Assembly (NCBI GenBank): GCA_016873495.1
Contig: VGXC01000005.1
Location: 1-64,000 of the forward strand
Source of the DNA: Nitrospira sp.
GTDB lineage: Bacteria; Nitrospirota; Nitrospiria; Nitrospirales; Nitrospiraceae
Length of the DNA stretch: 64,000 nt
Direction: 5' to 3'
Shown here: positions 16,539 through 25,258 of the stretch, piece by piece
Position numbering within the stretch: position 1 is the first letter of the stretch
Layout: each line of letters opens with the position of its first letter
The notes under the pieces: model-generated
Told to the model about the DNA's origin: nothing
Databases searched by the model: none
Seen by the model: the letters and a program-made list of their open reading frames with translations, nothing else
Made by a program: the position numbers and the translations under genes

Positions 16539-17579
16539 ATGGCCGGTTACGGTTGGCAGAAGGTCGTACGAATCATCGTTGGTTGTGCCGCCCTGCTCTT
16601 CGCGGGCTCGCCCGTCCCGCTTCGCGCCGAGCCGGCCTCGTCCGCGACGCCGGGCGCGCCGACGGAGCACGTGATTCTCTTCGTGCTCGAAGGGGTGGAT
16701 CAGCCGGCCTTGAAGGCCGGACCCATGCCGGTCCTCACGCGCCTGGTCAAAGAAGGTTCGGCGACTTGGGCGGCGACTTCGGTCAAGCCGGCGCTGCGGT
16801 TGCCGGCCATGGCCTCGTTGGTGACCGGCATGCCGGTGGAAAAACACGGGATCACCTGGAATGCCTTCGACTTCATCCGCGGCTATCCCCGTCCCCCGAC
16901 GGTGTTCGATTATTTGGATTTGAGCGGCGGCAGGGACAGCGCGATCTTCTTCATGGACGAGTCGCTCTATCAATTGGCCAAGCCGGAGCCCTATACCGAC
17001 TATCAGATGTGCGGGCCGCTTAAGCCCGAGTGCAGCACGGTGACGGTCGTCGGGTATATCAATCAATACTTCCGCAAGGCCACCAGCGGACATGGCTACG
17101 GCCATGCGATCCTCTCCTTGCCCCATTTCCTGGTCGTGCATCTCCCTGAGGCGGGTCGGGCCGGACTGGCGCAAGGACGGGGCTCCAAAGCCTACAGGGA
17201 CGCGCTCAAAACCGTGGATGGGGCCATGGGCTCGATCCTGGGCATGTATAAGGACCTGGGACTGCTCAACCGTACCGCCGTTTTTGTGACCGTGGTCAAT
17301 AGCGATGAGACAGGCAAGGCGAACGGTGTGAGTAAAGAGGCGGGGGCTGGGCCCCCGCAGATTCCATGGATCGCCTGGGGCGCCGGCATCAAGTCCGGCT
17401 ATGCCATCAAGGCGCCTGTGTCCATCATTGACACGGGCGCGACGGTGCTACGGACGCTCGGGCTGGAGACCCATACGGAGTGGGAGAGCCGGGCAGTCGA
17501 GGAGATCTTTACCGCGCCCAAAGTGGCCGCTGCCGAAGATGGGGCCCGGTCCGGTCGGCCCCGAAATATGGAGAATTAG
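16539..17579 (+). CDS. secreted alkaline-phosphatase-fold protein with altered active site
   Basis: A 346-residue exported protein (signal peptide about 1-28). The layout is that of type I phosphodiesterase/nucleotide pyrophosphatases: an opening strand HVILFVLEGVDQ where DGxD is expected, RLPAMASLVTGMPVEKHGIT in place of the TFPNHxSLxTG nucleophile motif, VVHLPEAGRAG in place of PDxxGHxxG, and VVNSDETGK in place of SDHGM. Metal and nucleophile positions therefore appear replaced, so catalysis is doubtful. ATG at 16539 follows GGAGAGG. It is 6 bases ahead of the next secreted gene and near the HEAT genes. Confidence 0.78.
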   Translation: MAGYGWQKVVRIIVGCAALLFAGSPVPLRAEPASSATPGAPTEHVILFVLEGVDQPALKAGPMPVLTRLVKEGSATWAATSVKPALRLPAMASLVTGMPVEKHGITWNAFDFIRGYPRPPTVFDYLDLSGGRDSAIFFMDESLYQLAKPEPYTDYQMCGPLKPECSTVTVVGYINQYFRKATSGHGYGHAILSLPHFLVVHLPEAGRAGLAQGRGSKAYRDALKTVDGAMGSILGMYKDLGLLNRTAVFVTVVNSDETGKANGVSKEAGAGPPQIPWIAWGAGIKSGYAIKAPVSIIDTGATVLRTLGLETHTEWESRAVEEIFTAPKVAAAEDGARSGRPRNMEN

Positions 17580-17585
17580 GGGACA

Positions 17586-18035
17586 ATGAGGCATCGTATT
17601 GTCGGCAATATGAGCAAGGGGAGACGGGTTCGCCCGTTGGCCGGCTTGGCCATGGGCGTGTGTCTTCTCACGCTAGCTGTGTCTGTTTCCGCCGCGCCGC
17701 CGGCTTCCTATTCGAAGGAATACACTATCACGATTGATGCCTCCGCGCTGACGCCGCCGACATGGTGGCAGGTCCCGGGCAAAACGCCGATGATTATGAC
17801 GCTGGACCCAGAGAGCACCGAGGCGTTCCGGACCACCGCGCCACGCACGCTCGCGCTGAAACCCGGCTCCTATCGGTTCGGGACCTTTACCTTCGATTTT
17901 CCCTTCGCGGTTACGCTCGAAGGGGTTTTGGAATATGCTCCGTCGCTGGATCAGTGCGTGAGCGGGCGGGGGACCCAGGTGCTGACGATCAAGTGCAGCC
18001 GCACACAGCCCTACGGGGGGCAGCGCGAATACTGA
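17586..18035 (+). CDS. secreted hypothetical protein
   Basis: A 149-residue protein with a basic N-terminus, a hydrophobic segment (LAGLAMGVCLLTLAVSVSA, about 18-36) and a likely cleavage after SAAPPA. The mature region is beta-rich with two cysteines (LDQCVSG and TIKCSRT) near the C-terminus that could form a disulfide. I do not recognise the family. ATG at 17586 has AGGGGAC upstream; a second ATG at 17610 is possible. It links the phosphatase-like gene to the HEAT-repeat cluster, 39 bases before the first HEAT gene. Confidence 0.7.
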   Translation: MRHRIVGNMSKGRRVRPLAGLAMGVCLLTLAVSVSAAPPASYSKEYTITIDASALTPPTWWQVPGKTPMIMTLDPESTEAFRTTAPRTLALKPGSYRFGTFTFDFPFAVTLEGVLEYAPSLDQCVSGRGTQVLTIKCSRTQPYGGQREY

Positions 18036-18074
18036 TATCGGGGGGAGTACCGGACAGTTTGTATTGAGGGACTT

Positions 18075-19436
18075 ATGGCTCAGGCAGTCGAAGATTTGGT
18101 GGAAGCGCTCGAAGACGTCGATGACGCCACGCGCGAAGAGGCAGCCAAGGCGCTGGCCGAGCTGGCCGACCCAAGTACGTTGGAAGCCTTGATTCGCGCC
18201 CGCGAAGACGAGTTCTGGTCCGTCCGGGCCCATGTCTGTCAGGGGCTGGGGAAGATCGGCGGAGCCAGAGCGGTGGAATCTCTTGTCGGCCTGTTCAACG
18301 ATCCCATCATGGAAGTGCGGGGCGCGGCCGTGGCCGCCACGGCGCAGATGGGGCCGGCGGTCGTCGAGCGGCTGGTCAAGTGCCTAAAGGACGAGCGATG
18401 GCGTGTGAAAGAGCATGCAGCCAAGGCGTGCGGCGAGATCAAAGATGCGCGGGCGGTGGACGCCTTGATGCTGGTCTGCCGGGATCGGGATGGGGCCGTG
18501 AAAAGCGCCGCCGCCGAATCCCTGGGCAAGATCGGCGACGCGAAAGCGATCCCCGCCTTGATCAAGCTCTTCCAAGATTCGTCGAAGACGGTGCGGGAGA
18601 CGGCGGGAACGGCGCTGGTGGCGATCGGCGCGCCGTCCGTGGACCCGTTGCTGCAGTCGCTCAAGAACAAGGATTACGTCGTGCGGTGCCATGCGGCTCG
18701 CGCGCTGGGGGGGATGACCACCGACTACCAGATCGGCCGCACCTGGGTGACGGACGCCCGCGTGGTGGATGCGCTGATCGCGGCGCTGAAGGATTCGGAC
18801 CGGGCGGTGCGCGAGGACGCGACGATCGCCCTGGGGCAGATCGGCGATGTCCGGGCGATCGATGCCTTGATCGAGGCGATGAAGGACGGGGCCGTCAAGC
18901 GGCACGCCATCATGTCGTTGGGGATGATCGGGGACGCCAGGGCCCTGCCGGTGGTGTTGGATGCGATGCGCGGGAAGGGCATCCGTCAGGACGGCACGCC
19001 GACTCCCGGTTGCATCGTGAGCGAGGAAGCCTTCATCAAGGAAGCGGCGGCGACCGCCCTGGGTCACTTCCGGGACCCGCGCGTGATCCCGGAGTTGATC
19101 ATGATGCTCAAGGACGGGGTCTTGCGTGAACGGGCCGCCGCCTCGCTGGTGCTGATCGGCGACACGGCCATCGAGCCCCTCATCGCTTTCCTGCACGATC
19201 CCAAGGCCTCGGAGGTGGAGTCCAATGAACGGGCCCTCTCCTTTGCCACCAGCCGGTTGAGCGCCACCGATGCGTTACGGAAGCTGACCCTTGAAACGCT
19301 CCATAAGCTGGGCTGGGACATGCCGCCGGAAGACGAACGGGAAGTGAGCTCCAGCCAGACCGACAACCTCCGGGTGGACATGCCGCTGGGAGACACCGGG
19401 CGGTTCGGCCCCTCCGGCGATACGATCGGCACGTAA
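18075..19436 (+). CDS. HEAT-repeat protein (first of five)
   Basis: A 453-residue cytoplasmic protein built almost wholly of PBS-lyase-type HEAT repeats of about 31 residues (pattern A-DALI-AL-KDxDxxVRxxAAxALGxIGD), roughly eleven units. HEAT proteins act as protein-protein scaffolds; some of this type act on bilin-binding proteins, but no such partner is seen here. A non-repeat loop near residue 315 contains PGC, and the repeat array ends in the motif LGWD before an acidic tail. GAGGGA precedes the ATG. It opens a run of five HEAT genes with gaps of 46 bases or less. Confidence 0.9.
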   Translation: MAQAVEDLVEALEDVDDATREEAAKALAELADPSTLEALIRAREDEFWSVRAHVCQGLGKIGGARAVESLVGLFNDPIMEVRGAAVAATAQMGPAVVERLVKCLKDERWRVKEHAAKACGEIKDARAVDALMLVCRDRDGAVKSAAAESLGKIGDAKAIPALIKLFQDSSKTVRETAGTALVAIGAPSVDPLLQSLKNKDYVVRCHAARALGGMTTDYQIGRTWVTDARVVDALIAALKDSDRAVREDATIALGQIGDVRAIDALIEAMKDGAVKRHAIMSLGMIGDARALPVVLDAMRGKGIRQDGTPTPGCIVSEEAFIKEAAATALGHFRDPRVIPELIMMLKDGVLRERAAASLVLIGDTAIEPLIAFLHDPKASEVESNERALSFATSRLSATDALRKLTLETLHKLGWDMPPEDEREVSSSQTDNLRVDMPLGDTGRFGPSGDTIGT

Positions 19437-19482
19437 TCCGCGCGGTGGATATCCGTCGAAATTGGCGTACGAGCCGAGCACG

Positions 19483-20565
19483 ATGGCCGATTACGTTGGC
19501 GAACAAATTGCCGCGCTCAAGGATGAGGATTGGGCGGTCCGCGAAGAGGCGGCCTCGGCTCTGGGGGCCAGCCGGGATGCGCGGGCCGTGGTGCCTCTGG
19601 TGGCGCTACTGAGCGACGGCGATCGGGCGGTGCGCCAGGCTGCGATCGCGGCCTTGACCGCGATCGGAGAGGCGGCGGTGCCGGCGCTGGGAGCCTGCTT
19701 GGCGGCTCCTGATTTGAACGTGCAGGAGTCCGCCGCGTCGATCCTGTCCGGAATCGCCGACCGCCGCGTCCTGGAACCCCTGCGGACCGCGCTGGGGAGT
19801 CCCGATTGGATCGTCCGGATGCATGCGGCCAAGGCGCTGGGCCGGATCGGGGATGCCGGGGCGGTGGACGTCCTCATGCCGCTCTTGCAGGACAAGGTCA
19901 AGGCGGTGCGGGTGGAGGCGGTCCAGGCGCTGGTGGCCATCGGCCAACCCTCCGTGCCCCACTTGCTGGACGCGATCAAGCATGAGGAATGGGTGGTTCG
20001 GCTGCACGCGGTGGAGGCGCTGGGGCGGCTGAAATCCACCGAGTCGGTAGAGCCGCTTCTCTGGCTTTTGTTCAACGACCAGGATCAGGCCATTCGCGAA
20101 GACGCGGTCCGGTCGCTGGGGGAGATTGGCGATGCGCGGGCGGTAGATTTCCTCTTCCTGGCGATGAAGGATGTGGGACTGCGCCACTTGGCCATCGAGG
20201 CCCTGGGCAAGATCGGCGACCGTCGGGCGGTTGCGGCGCTGGTGGACGTGGTGACGGGAGCCAGCCGACCGGCCGACAGCCGTACGATTGCCGGCTGCGG
20301 CGACCGGTGGGATACGGAAATGCACGCGATGGAAGCGGCGGTGCGGGCGCTGGCGTTGATCCGGGAAGAAGCCACGATTCCGACCTTGGTGGGCGCGCTG
20401 CAGAATACGGTGGTACGGGCGGAGGCTGCCGCCGCGCTCGTCTCGTTCGGGCCCCCGGCTATCCCGTTTTTGTTGGGGGTGCTCAAGAGCGAGCGGGACG
20501 AGAACATTCTCTTCCATGCCAAAGATACGCTGGCGCAACTGGGCTGGCGGGCGGGGAGAATCTGA
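19483..20565 (+). CDS. HEAT-repeat protein (second of five)
   Basis: A 360-residue HEAT-repeat scaffold, about ten repeats. The C-terminal third carries an insertion with AGCGDRW, which matches in place the PGC loop of the first protein, and the last residues include LGWRAGRI, the same LGW cap seen in the first and fourth proteins. ATG at 19483 (MADYVGEQ) is preferred over the in-frame TTG at 19462. Only 6 bases separate its stop from the next gene. Confidence 0.88.
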   Translation: MADYVGEQIAALKDEDWAVREEAASALGASRDARAVVPLVALLSDGDRAVRQAAIAALTAIGEAAVPALGACLAAPDLNVQESAASILSGIADRRVLEPLRTALGSPDWIVRMHAAKALGRIGDAGAVDVLMPLLQDKVKAVRVEAVQALVAIGQPSVPHLLDAIKHEEWVVRLHAVEALGRLKSTESVEPLLWLLFNDQDQAIREDAVRSLGEIGDARAVDFLFLAMKDVGLRHLAIEALGKIGDRRAVAALVDVVTGASRPADSRTIAGCGDRWDTEMHAMEAAVRALALIREEATIPTLVGALQNTVVRAEAAAALVSFGPPAIPFLLGVLKSERDENILFHAKDTLAQLGWRAGRI

Positions 20566-20571
20566 TCGGGT

Positions 20572-21675
20572 ATGCCCAAGGAATCGCTCGAGACGCTGAT
20601 CTCCGAACTGGTCCACGAAGAGGACTGGCGGCGGATGCGGGCCACGGCCGCCTGTCTGAAGGGCGGGCCCAAGGCGGTCCAGGCGCTGATCCATGTGCTG
20701 GACACCGGCAGCGCGCCCTTGAAGATCGAAGCAGCGGGCATGTTGGCCCGGGTGAAGGATTCCCATGGAGGGGTGCCGCTGGTGAGGCTGCTCCGGGACG
20801 AGGACCCGTCGGTCCGCAAGGCGGGGGCCTTGGCGCTGGAACAGCTGGCCGGCGTGCTGGACCAGGCTGCGGCCCAGGCCTTGGTGGAAGACCTCCATAC
20901 GATGGCGGATGAGGGGCAGAGGGCCACGGTGATCGCCCTCCTCGGCGTCATTCCCAACGCGATCCAGCCTCTGTGCGCCATGTTAAAGCACCAGGATGCC
21001 GCGGCCCGGGAAACCGCCGCCGTCATTTTGGAACATTTGCTGGATCCCCGCTCGGCCGACGCGCTGGTGGACGCGATGACCGACCAGGCCGTGGCCGTCG
21101 TCGCTATGCGCACGCTGAAGAAGCTGGGTGCGATCCGGGATCGAATCGATCAGGTCTTTAATGCCTTGCGCGAAGTCGAGGGGAGCGGGGAGCGAGAAGA
21201 AGCCAGGATGGCTGCGGTTGTGGACTTGCTCGGGATCGGGCGCCCGATGGTCGAAATCCTGATCGAGTATTTGGAGGACGAGGATTGGGTGGTGCGTGAA
21301 GCGGCAGCCGATTTGCTGGGCAAGATCGGCGATCTCCGCTCCGTGGAGCCCTTGATGGAGCGGCTGCGTCGGGACAAGGACACCGGCGTCAAGGAATTGG
21401 CCATGAAGTCGCTGGGCTTGATCGGCGATGCGCGGCCCATGCAACTTTATATCGACGGCTTGCCGATCCGCCCTCTCCGGCCGCTGGCGATGGAGGCCCT
21501 GGCGAAGATCAAGGACGTGGAGGTGCTGCGCCCGTACCAGGACTTGTTTGAACAGCTCAAGACCGACCGGGACGGGCTGGTGTCGTACAATGCCGGCATG
21601 ATCGTGGACAAGCTTCAAGCCGCGGCGATGCAGGCCGAACAGGCTGCCGTGGCAGAGGGGGGCGAGGATGAGTGA
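20572..21675 (+). CDS. HEAT-repeat protein (third of five)
   Basis: A 367-residue protein with more divergent HEAT-type helices: clear repeats appear in residues 30-110 and 210-330 (EDWVVREAAADLLGKIGDLR, ELAMKSLGLIGDAR), with a less regular middle. It lacks the LGW cap and ends in an acidic tail. Its stop region overlaps the next start by 8 bases, which suggests coupled translation with the fourth protein. Confidence 0.87.
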   Translation: MPKESLETLISELVHEEDWRRMRATAACLKGGPKAVQALIHVLDTGSAPLKIEAAGMLARVKDSHGGVPLVRLLRDEDPSVRKAGALALEQLAGVLDQAAAQALVEDLHTMADEGQRATVIALLGVIPNAIQPLCAMLKHQDAAARETAAVILEHLLDPRSADALVDAMTDQAVAVVAMRTLKKLGAIRDRIDQVFNALREVEGSGEREEARMAAVVDLLGIGRPMVEILIEYLEDEDWVVREAAADLLGKIGDLRSVEPLMERLRRDKDTGVKELAMKSLGLIGDARPMQLYIDGLPIRPLRPLAMEALAKIKDVEVLRPYQDLFEQLKTDRDGLVSYNAGMIVDKLQAAAMQAEQAAVAEGGEDE

Positions 21676-22438
21676 GGAGCAGTATCACGAGCGCGTCAAC
21701 CAATTGCTCTCGGCCCTGCGGGACGAAAACGAGGCCTTGCGGGACCATGCGGCGGCCAGCCTGGGGCAGATGGGGCTAGAGGCTCTGTCGGGCCTGATCG
21801 GCCTGCTGGCCGACGAGGATACGGTCATTCGCGAGGCCGCGGCGAGCGCGATCGTGCGGATTGGGCCGGCGGCGGTCGAGCCGATGATCGAGGCGCTGAC
21901 GGACGACGAGTGGGCGGTGCGGGAGCAAGCCGCTAACGTGCTGGGCAAGCTCAAGGACCCGCGCGGCGTCGAACCATTAATCAAAGCCCTCAAGGATAAA
22001 GATGGCGCCGTCCGCAGCTCGGCGGTCTGGGCCTTGGAGCGGGTCGGCGATCCCCGCGCCGTGCCCGGGCTGGTGGAGGCCTTGAACGACGGGACGCTGC
22101 GGGAAGACGCGGCGCGCGTGCTCAAGAAGATCGGCGACGTGCGGGCCGTGGAGGCCCTCATCGATGGGCTGCTCGGCAACAACTGGATGGTCCGCCGGCA
22201 TGCGGCGGAAGCCCTGGGCAAGATCGGGGACGTGCGGGCCATGCCCTCACTGATCGAGGCGTTGAAGGACGAAGACTGGCTGGTGCGGCGCAACGCGGTC
22301 GAATCCCTGGCGCGGTTGGGGGATCGGCGGGCGGTGGACGCGCTCGTGCCGCTATTAGAAGACGAGAACGAAATGGTGCAGGAGACCGTGGAGGGCGCCC
22401 TGGCCAGCCTGGGCTGGAAATCGCAAGCGACCAAGTAA
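21668..22438 (+). CDS. HEAT-repeat protein (fourth of five)
   Basis: A 256-residue protein made of about eight very regular HEAT repeats (ALTDDEWAVREQAANVLGKL and AVEALIDGLLGNNWMVRRHA are typical). It ends ALASLGWKSQATK, sharing the LGW cap. ATG at 21668 lies inside the end of the third gene. The regular pattern is that of an alpha-solenoid surface for binding partners; no catalytic part is seen. Confidence 0.9.
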   Translation: MSEEQYHERVNQLLSALRDENEALRDHAAASLGQMGLEALSGLIGLLADEDTVIREAAASAIVRIGPAAVEPMIEALTDDEWAVREQAANVLGKLKDPRGVEPLIKALKDKDGAVRSSAVWALERVGDPRAVPGLVEALNDGTLREDAARVLKKIGDVRAVEALIDGLLGNNWMVRRHAAEALGKIGDVRAMPSLIEALKDEDWLVRRNAVESLARLGDRRAVDALVPLLEDENEMVQETVEGALASLGWKSQATK

Positions 22439-22482
22439 CATCGGCTTCATTCACGTCATCGCGACACAGAAAAGAGGGCCCT

Positions 22483-23199
22483 ATGGCAGACGAAACACCG
22501 CAGCAACCCCCCAAACTCATCCAGATCGGCCCCAAAGGGGGCGCTAAGAAGGACGGCTTCAATCTGGTCACCGAAAAAGTCGTCTCGGTGAATCTCGCGC
22601 TTAAGCAACTGGAGGTGGAGTTGCTGGCCTATGACGGCAAGACGGTCGTCTTGGATGTGGCCGAAGAGGCACTTGAAGATCTCAAGAACATCAAGCCGGG
22701 CGACGGAGCCACGATCCGAGTGGTGGAGGAAGGCGGCAAGCGCCTCGCGAAGAGCTTCCGCATCCGTTCCAAGGATCCGAATGCCGCGAAAGCGGATGCA
22801 ATGCTGGTGGATCTCAAGGATACTCATTGGCTCAACCGGAAATATGCGGCTGAGTCCTTGGGCGACCTCAGAACCGAACGGGCGGTCGGGCCCTTGGTGG
22901 AGGCGCTGGGCGACGAAGTCGGCGATGTTCGGCAGCGAGCCTACGACTCACTCATCAAGTTGGGCGCCGTGTCCGTGCCGACGCTCATTCCCTTGTTGGT
23001 CTCGGAGGAAGACGAACTGCGCCAGTTCGCCACCGAGATCATCCGCAAGATCGGGAAACCGGCTGTGGAGCCCCTGGCGGTGGCGCTGAACGAGGCGGAC
23101 GATCGGCTGAAGGGCCGGATCATGAAGGTGCTGGACCGGATGGGATATAAACCCAAGCCGAAAGAGGAGGGGGCCAGGCAGATCAGCGCCCAAGGTTGA
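22483..23199 (+). CDS. HEAT-repeat protein with a beta-rich N-terminal domain (fifth of five)
   Basis: A 238-residue protein. Residues 1-105 are not HEAT-like: they look beta-rich (EKVVSVNLALKQLEVELLAY, GATIRVVEEGGKRLAKSFRI) and may form a small barrel. Residues 105-220 hold about four HEAT repeats, ending in a variant cap RMGYKPKP. GAGGGCCCT precedes the ATG. It is the last gene of the cluster, and its stop lies 7 bases from the convergent ugd stop. Confidence 0.86.
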   Translation: MADETPQQPPKLIQIGPKGGAKKDGFNLVTEKVVSVNLALKQLEVELLAYDGKTVVLDVAEEALEDLKNIKPGDGATIRVVEEGGKRLAKSFRIRSKDPNAAKADAMLVDLKDTHWLNRKYAAESLGDLRTERAVGPLVEALGDEVGDVRQRAYDSLIKLGAVSVPTLIPLLVSEEDELRQFATEIIRKIGKPAVEPLAVALNEADDRLKGRIMKVLDRMGYKPKPKEEGARQISAQG

Positions 23200-23206
23200 C
23201 CGAGCG

Positions 23207-24535
23207 TTACGAGGTTGCCGGTTCGGGCCCGCGGGACGGTCTTCCGACGGAGATGTAGCGCAACCCCAGCGTCCTGATTCGATCCGGCTCGTAGACATTG
23301 CGCAAATCTATGAAAATGGGCCGGCGCAGTGTCTGCTTGAGGAGGTCGAAGTCGAGGTTGCGGAACTGGTTCCATTCGGTCATGAGGACCAATGCATCCG
23401 CTCCCTGGGCCGTGTCATAGGCATCCTTGCAGGCCTGTAGCGCGGGCAGGAGCTTGGTCGCCTCTTCCAGCCCTTCCGGGTCGTAAGCCCGGATGATAGC
23501 GCCCTGCTCGATCAGCTGCTCCGCAATGGCCAGCGCCGGGGACTCCCGCAAATCGTTCGTATTCGGTTTGAACGAGAGCCCCAGGAGACCGACGGTCTTT
23601 CCTTTCAGGCCGCCGAGCGCGGCCTGAATCTTCTCCACCATCCGCTGTCGTTGCCGCTCGTTCACCTCTGCGGCCTTGGCCGCGATTTCCATTTTCTCCC
23701 CTGCGTCCCGACCAATCTGAACCAGAGCGGCCAGGTCTTTGGGAAAACAGGAGCCGCCGAAACCGGGGCCCGCATGCAGGAACTTGGGACCGATGCGCCG
23801 GTCCAGGCCCATGCCCTTGGCGACCACTTGTACATCCGCCCCGACCTTCTCGCAGAGGTTGGCGATCTCGTTGATAAAGGAGATCTTGGTGGCCAGGAAG
23901 GCGTTGGAGGCGTACTTGATCATCTCCGCCGACGTAATATCCGTGATGACGAACGGGGTTTCGATCAGGTAGAGCGGGCGATAAAGATCTTTCATGATCG
24001 CGACGGCTTGGTCGCTGTCCGCGCCGATCACGACGCGATTGGGTCTGAGAAAGTCTTCGATGGCAGACCCTTCCCGCAGGAATTCCGGATTGGACACCAT
24101 GTCGAAACGACAGGGGGCCGCTTGGTTGGTCTTGATGACCTGGCGAATCCGCTCTCCCGTCCCTACCGGGACGGTAGACTTGGTGGCAATGACTTTGTAG
24201 CTCTTCATGTGCTGGGCGATGCCGCGACCCACTTCTTCCACGAACGAGAGATCGGCGGACCCGTCTGCGCGGGGCGGTGTCCCCACGGCGATGAAAATGA
24301 CCAGGGCTTCCTCAACCGCTTTGGGCAGGTTGGACGTAAATGTCAGGTGGTTTTCCTTGATGCCCTTGTGGACCAGCTCGGCGAGTCCCGGCTCGAAAAA
24401 CGGCACCTCGCCTTTCTCCAACTTCCCGATCCGTTTGGCATCCGTGTCCATACAGGTCACGTTCAGCCCGAATTCCGCAAAGCAGGCTCCCGTGACCAGT
24501 CCGACGTAGCCGGTTCCAATGACGCTTATGTGCAT
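23207..24535 (-). CDS. ugd: UDP-glucose 6-dehydrogenase
   Basis: A 442-residue enzyme that oxidises UDP-glucose to UDP-glucuronate with NAD+, giving precursors for exopolysaccharide or LPS. The NAD-binding start is ISVIGTGYVGLVTGACFAEF. The catalytic Cys segment is FGGSCFPKDLAALV near residue 259, and GLSFKPNTNDLRESPALAI is the usual C-terminal-domain motif. The ATG of MHISVIG is used as the start; GTG at 24556 would add seven unneeded residues. It is transcribed away from the CBS gene. Confidence 0.95.
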   Translation of the reverse strand: MHISVIGTGYVGLVTGACFAEFGLNVTCMDTDAKRIGKLEKGEVPFFEPGLAELVHKGIKENHLTFTSNLPKAVEEALVIFIAVGTPPRADGSADLSFVEEVGRGIAQHMKSYKVIATKSTVPVGTGERIRQVIKTNQAAPCRFDMVSNPEFLREGSAIEDFLRPNRVVIGADSDQAVAIMKDLYRPLYLIETPFVITDITSAEMIKYASNAFLATKISFINEIANLCEKVGADVQVVAKGMGLDRRIGPKFLHAGPGFGGSCFPKDLAALVQIGRDAGEKMEIAAKAAEVNERQRQRMVEKIQAALGGLKGKTVGLLGLSFKPNTNDLRESPALAIAEQLIEQGAIIRAYDPEGLEEATKLLPALQACKDAYDTAQGADALVLMTEWNQFRNLDFDLLKQTLRRPIFIDLRNVYEPDRIRTLGLRYISVGRPSRGPEPATS

Positions 24536-24703
24536 GGGGGATCCTTGTAGAGTCACACTTGTTCAATAATTCTGAAATTCGACAGAAATAGCAGATGTCG
24601 CAGCGAAGTATAGCAAGGTACTTCGGGGGTCGCAAGAAAATCAGGCGAAGATCGCAGAATGGTGGCTTGCGACCGGCGGAGACTGTCTGTATCGGTGCTC
24701 CGG

Positions 24704-24732
24704 TTGACTCCCCCGCAAGGGTCCAGTACAAT
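24704..24732 (+). promoter_or_regulatory. sigma70-type promoter for the CBS-domain gene
   Basis: TTGACT (24704-24709), a 17-base spacer, then TACAAT (24727-24732): near consensus, 47 bases before the ATG. Confidence 0.65.
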
Positions 24733-24779
24733 TTTGCCTCGTTGCGGACAGTGGTACATGAAGCTGAGGGAGTAGGTCT

Positions 24780-25190
24780 ATGGCGCTTCAAAGCGGCGCA
24801 ATGCTGCGGCCCTTGGCGGTGATGATGAACCGGGCGATTCGGACGCTCGGTCCGGATGCGACACTGGTCGAAGCTGCGCGGTTGATGCGGGAGGCGCAAG
24901 TCGGGGCGCTGTTCGTCGTGAGTGAGGGCGCCTATTTGGGGGTGGTCAGTGAGACGGATCTGGTCCGGAAAGCTATGGCCCAGGGGCTTGACCCGGCGCA
25001 GGTGCCAGTCCGCACCGTCATGAGCAGCCCCGTCATTACGATTGAGAGCAACTGTTCCGCCCACGATGCCAGTGATCTTATGGCCAACAAAGGCATCCGG
25101 CACCTGGCCGTTACCCAAGATGGACAGGTCGTCGGAATGATTTCGGTGCGCGGTCTTCTCCGATACTTCAAGAACTGGGGCACATCCTAG
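24780..25190 (+). CDS. CBS-domain protein
   Basis: A 136-residue protein consisting of a tandem CBS pair (Bateman module), which usually binds adenine nucleotides. Repeat 1 covers about 10-70 (MMNRAIRTLGPDATLVEAAR, GVVSETDLVRKAM), repeat 2 about 75-132 (VMSSPVITIESNCSAHDASD, RHLAVTQDGQVVGMISVRGL). No fused effector domain is present, so it may regulate a partner in trans. It has its own promoter, and the spermidine-synthase-like gene starts 68 bases after its stop. Confidence 0.9.
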   Translation: MALQSGAMLRPLAVMMNRAIRTLGPDATLVEAARLMREAQVGALFVVSEGAYLGVVSETDLVRKAMAQGLDPAQVPVRTVMSSPVITIESNCSAHDASDLMANKGIRHLAVTQDGQVVGMISVRGLLRYFKNWGTS

Positions 25191-25258
25191 CTCCTCCAGC
25201 CTGAGAAGACCATGCGATTCTCTCCTGTTCATCGTTCGGCAGTTGGAATGTCCCGCGC

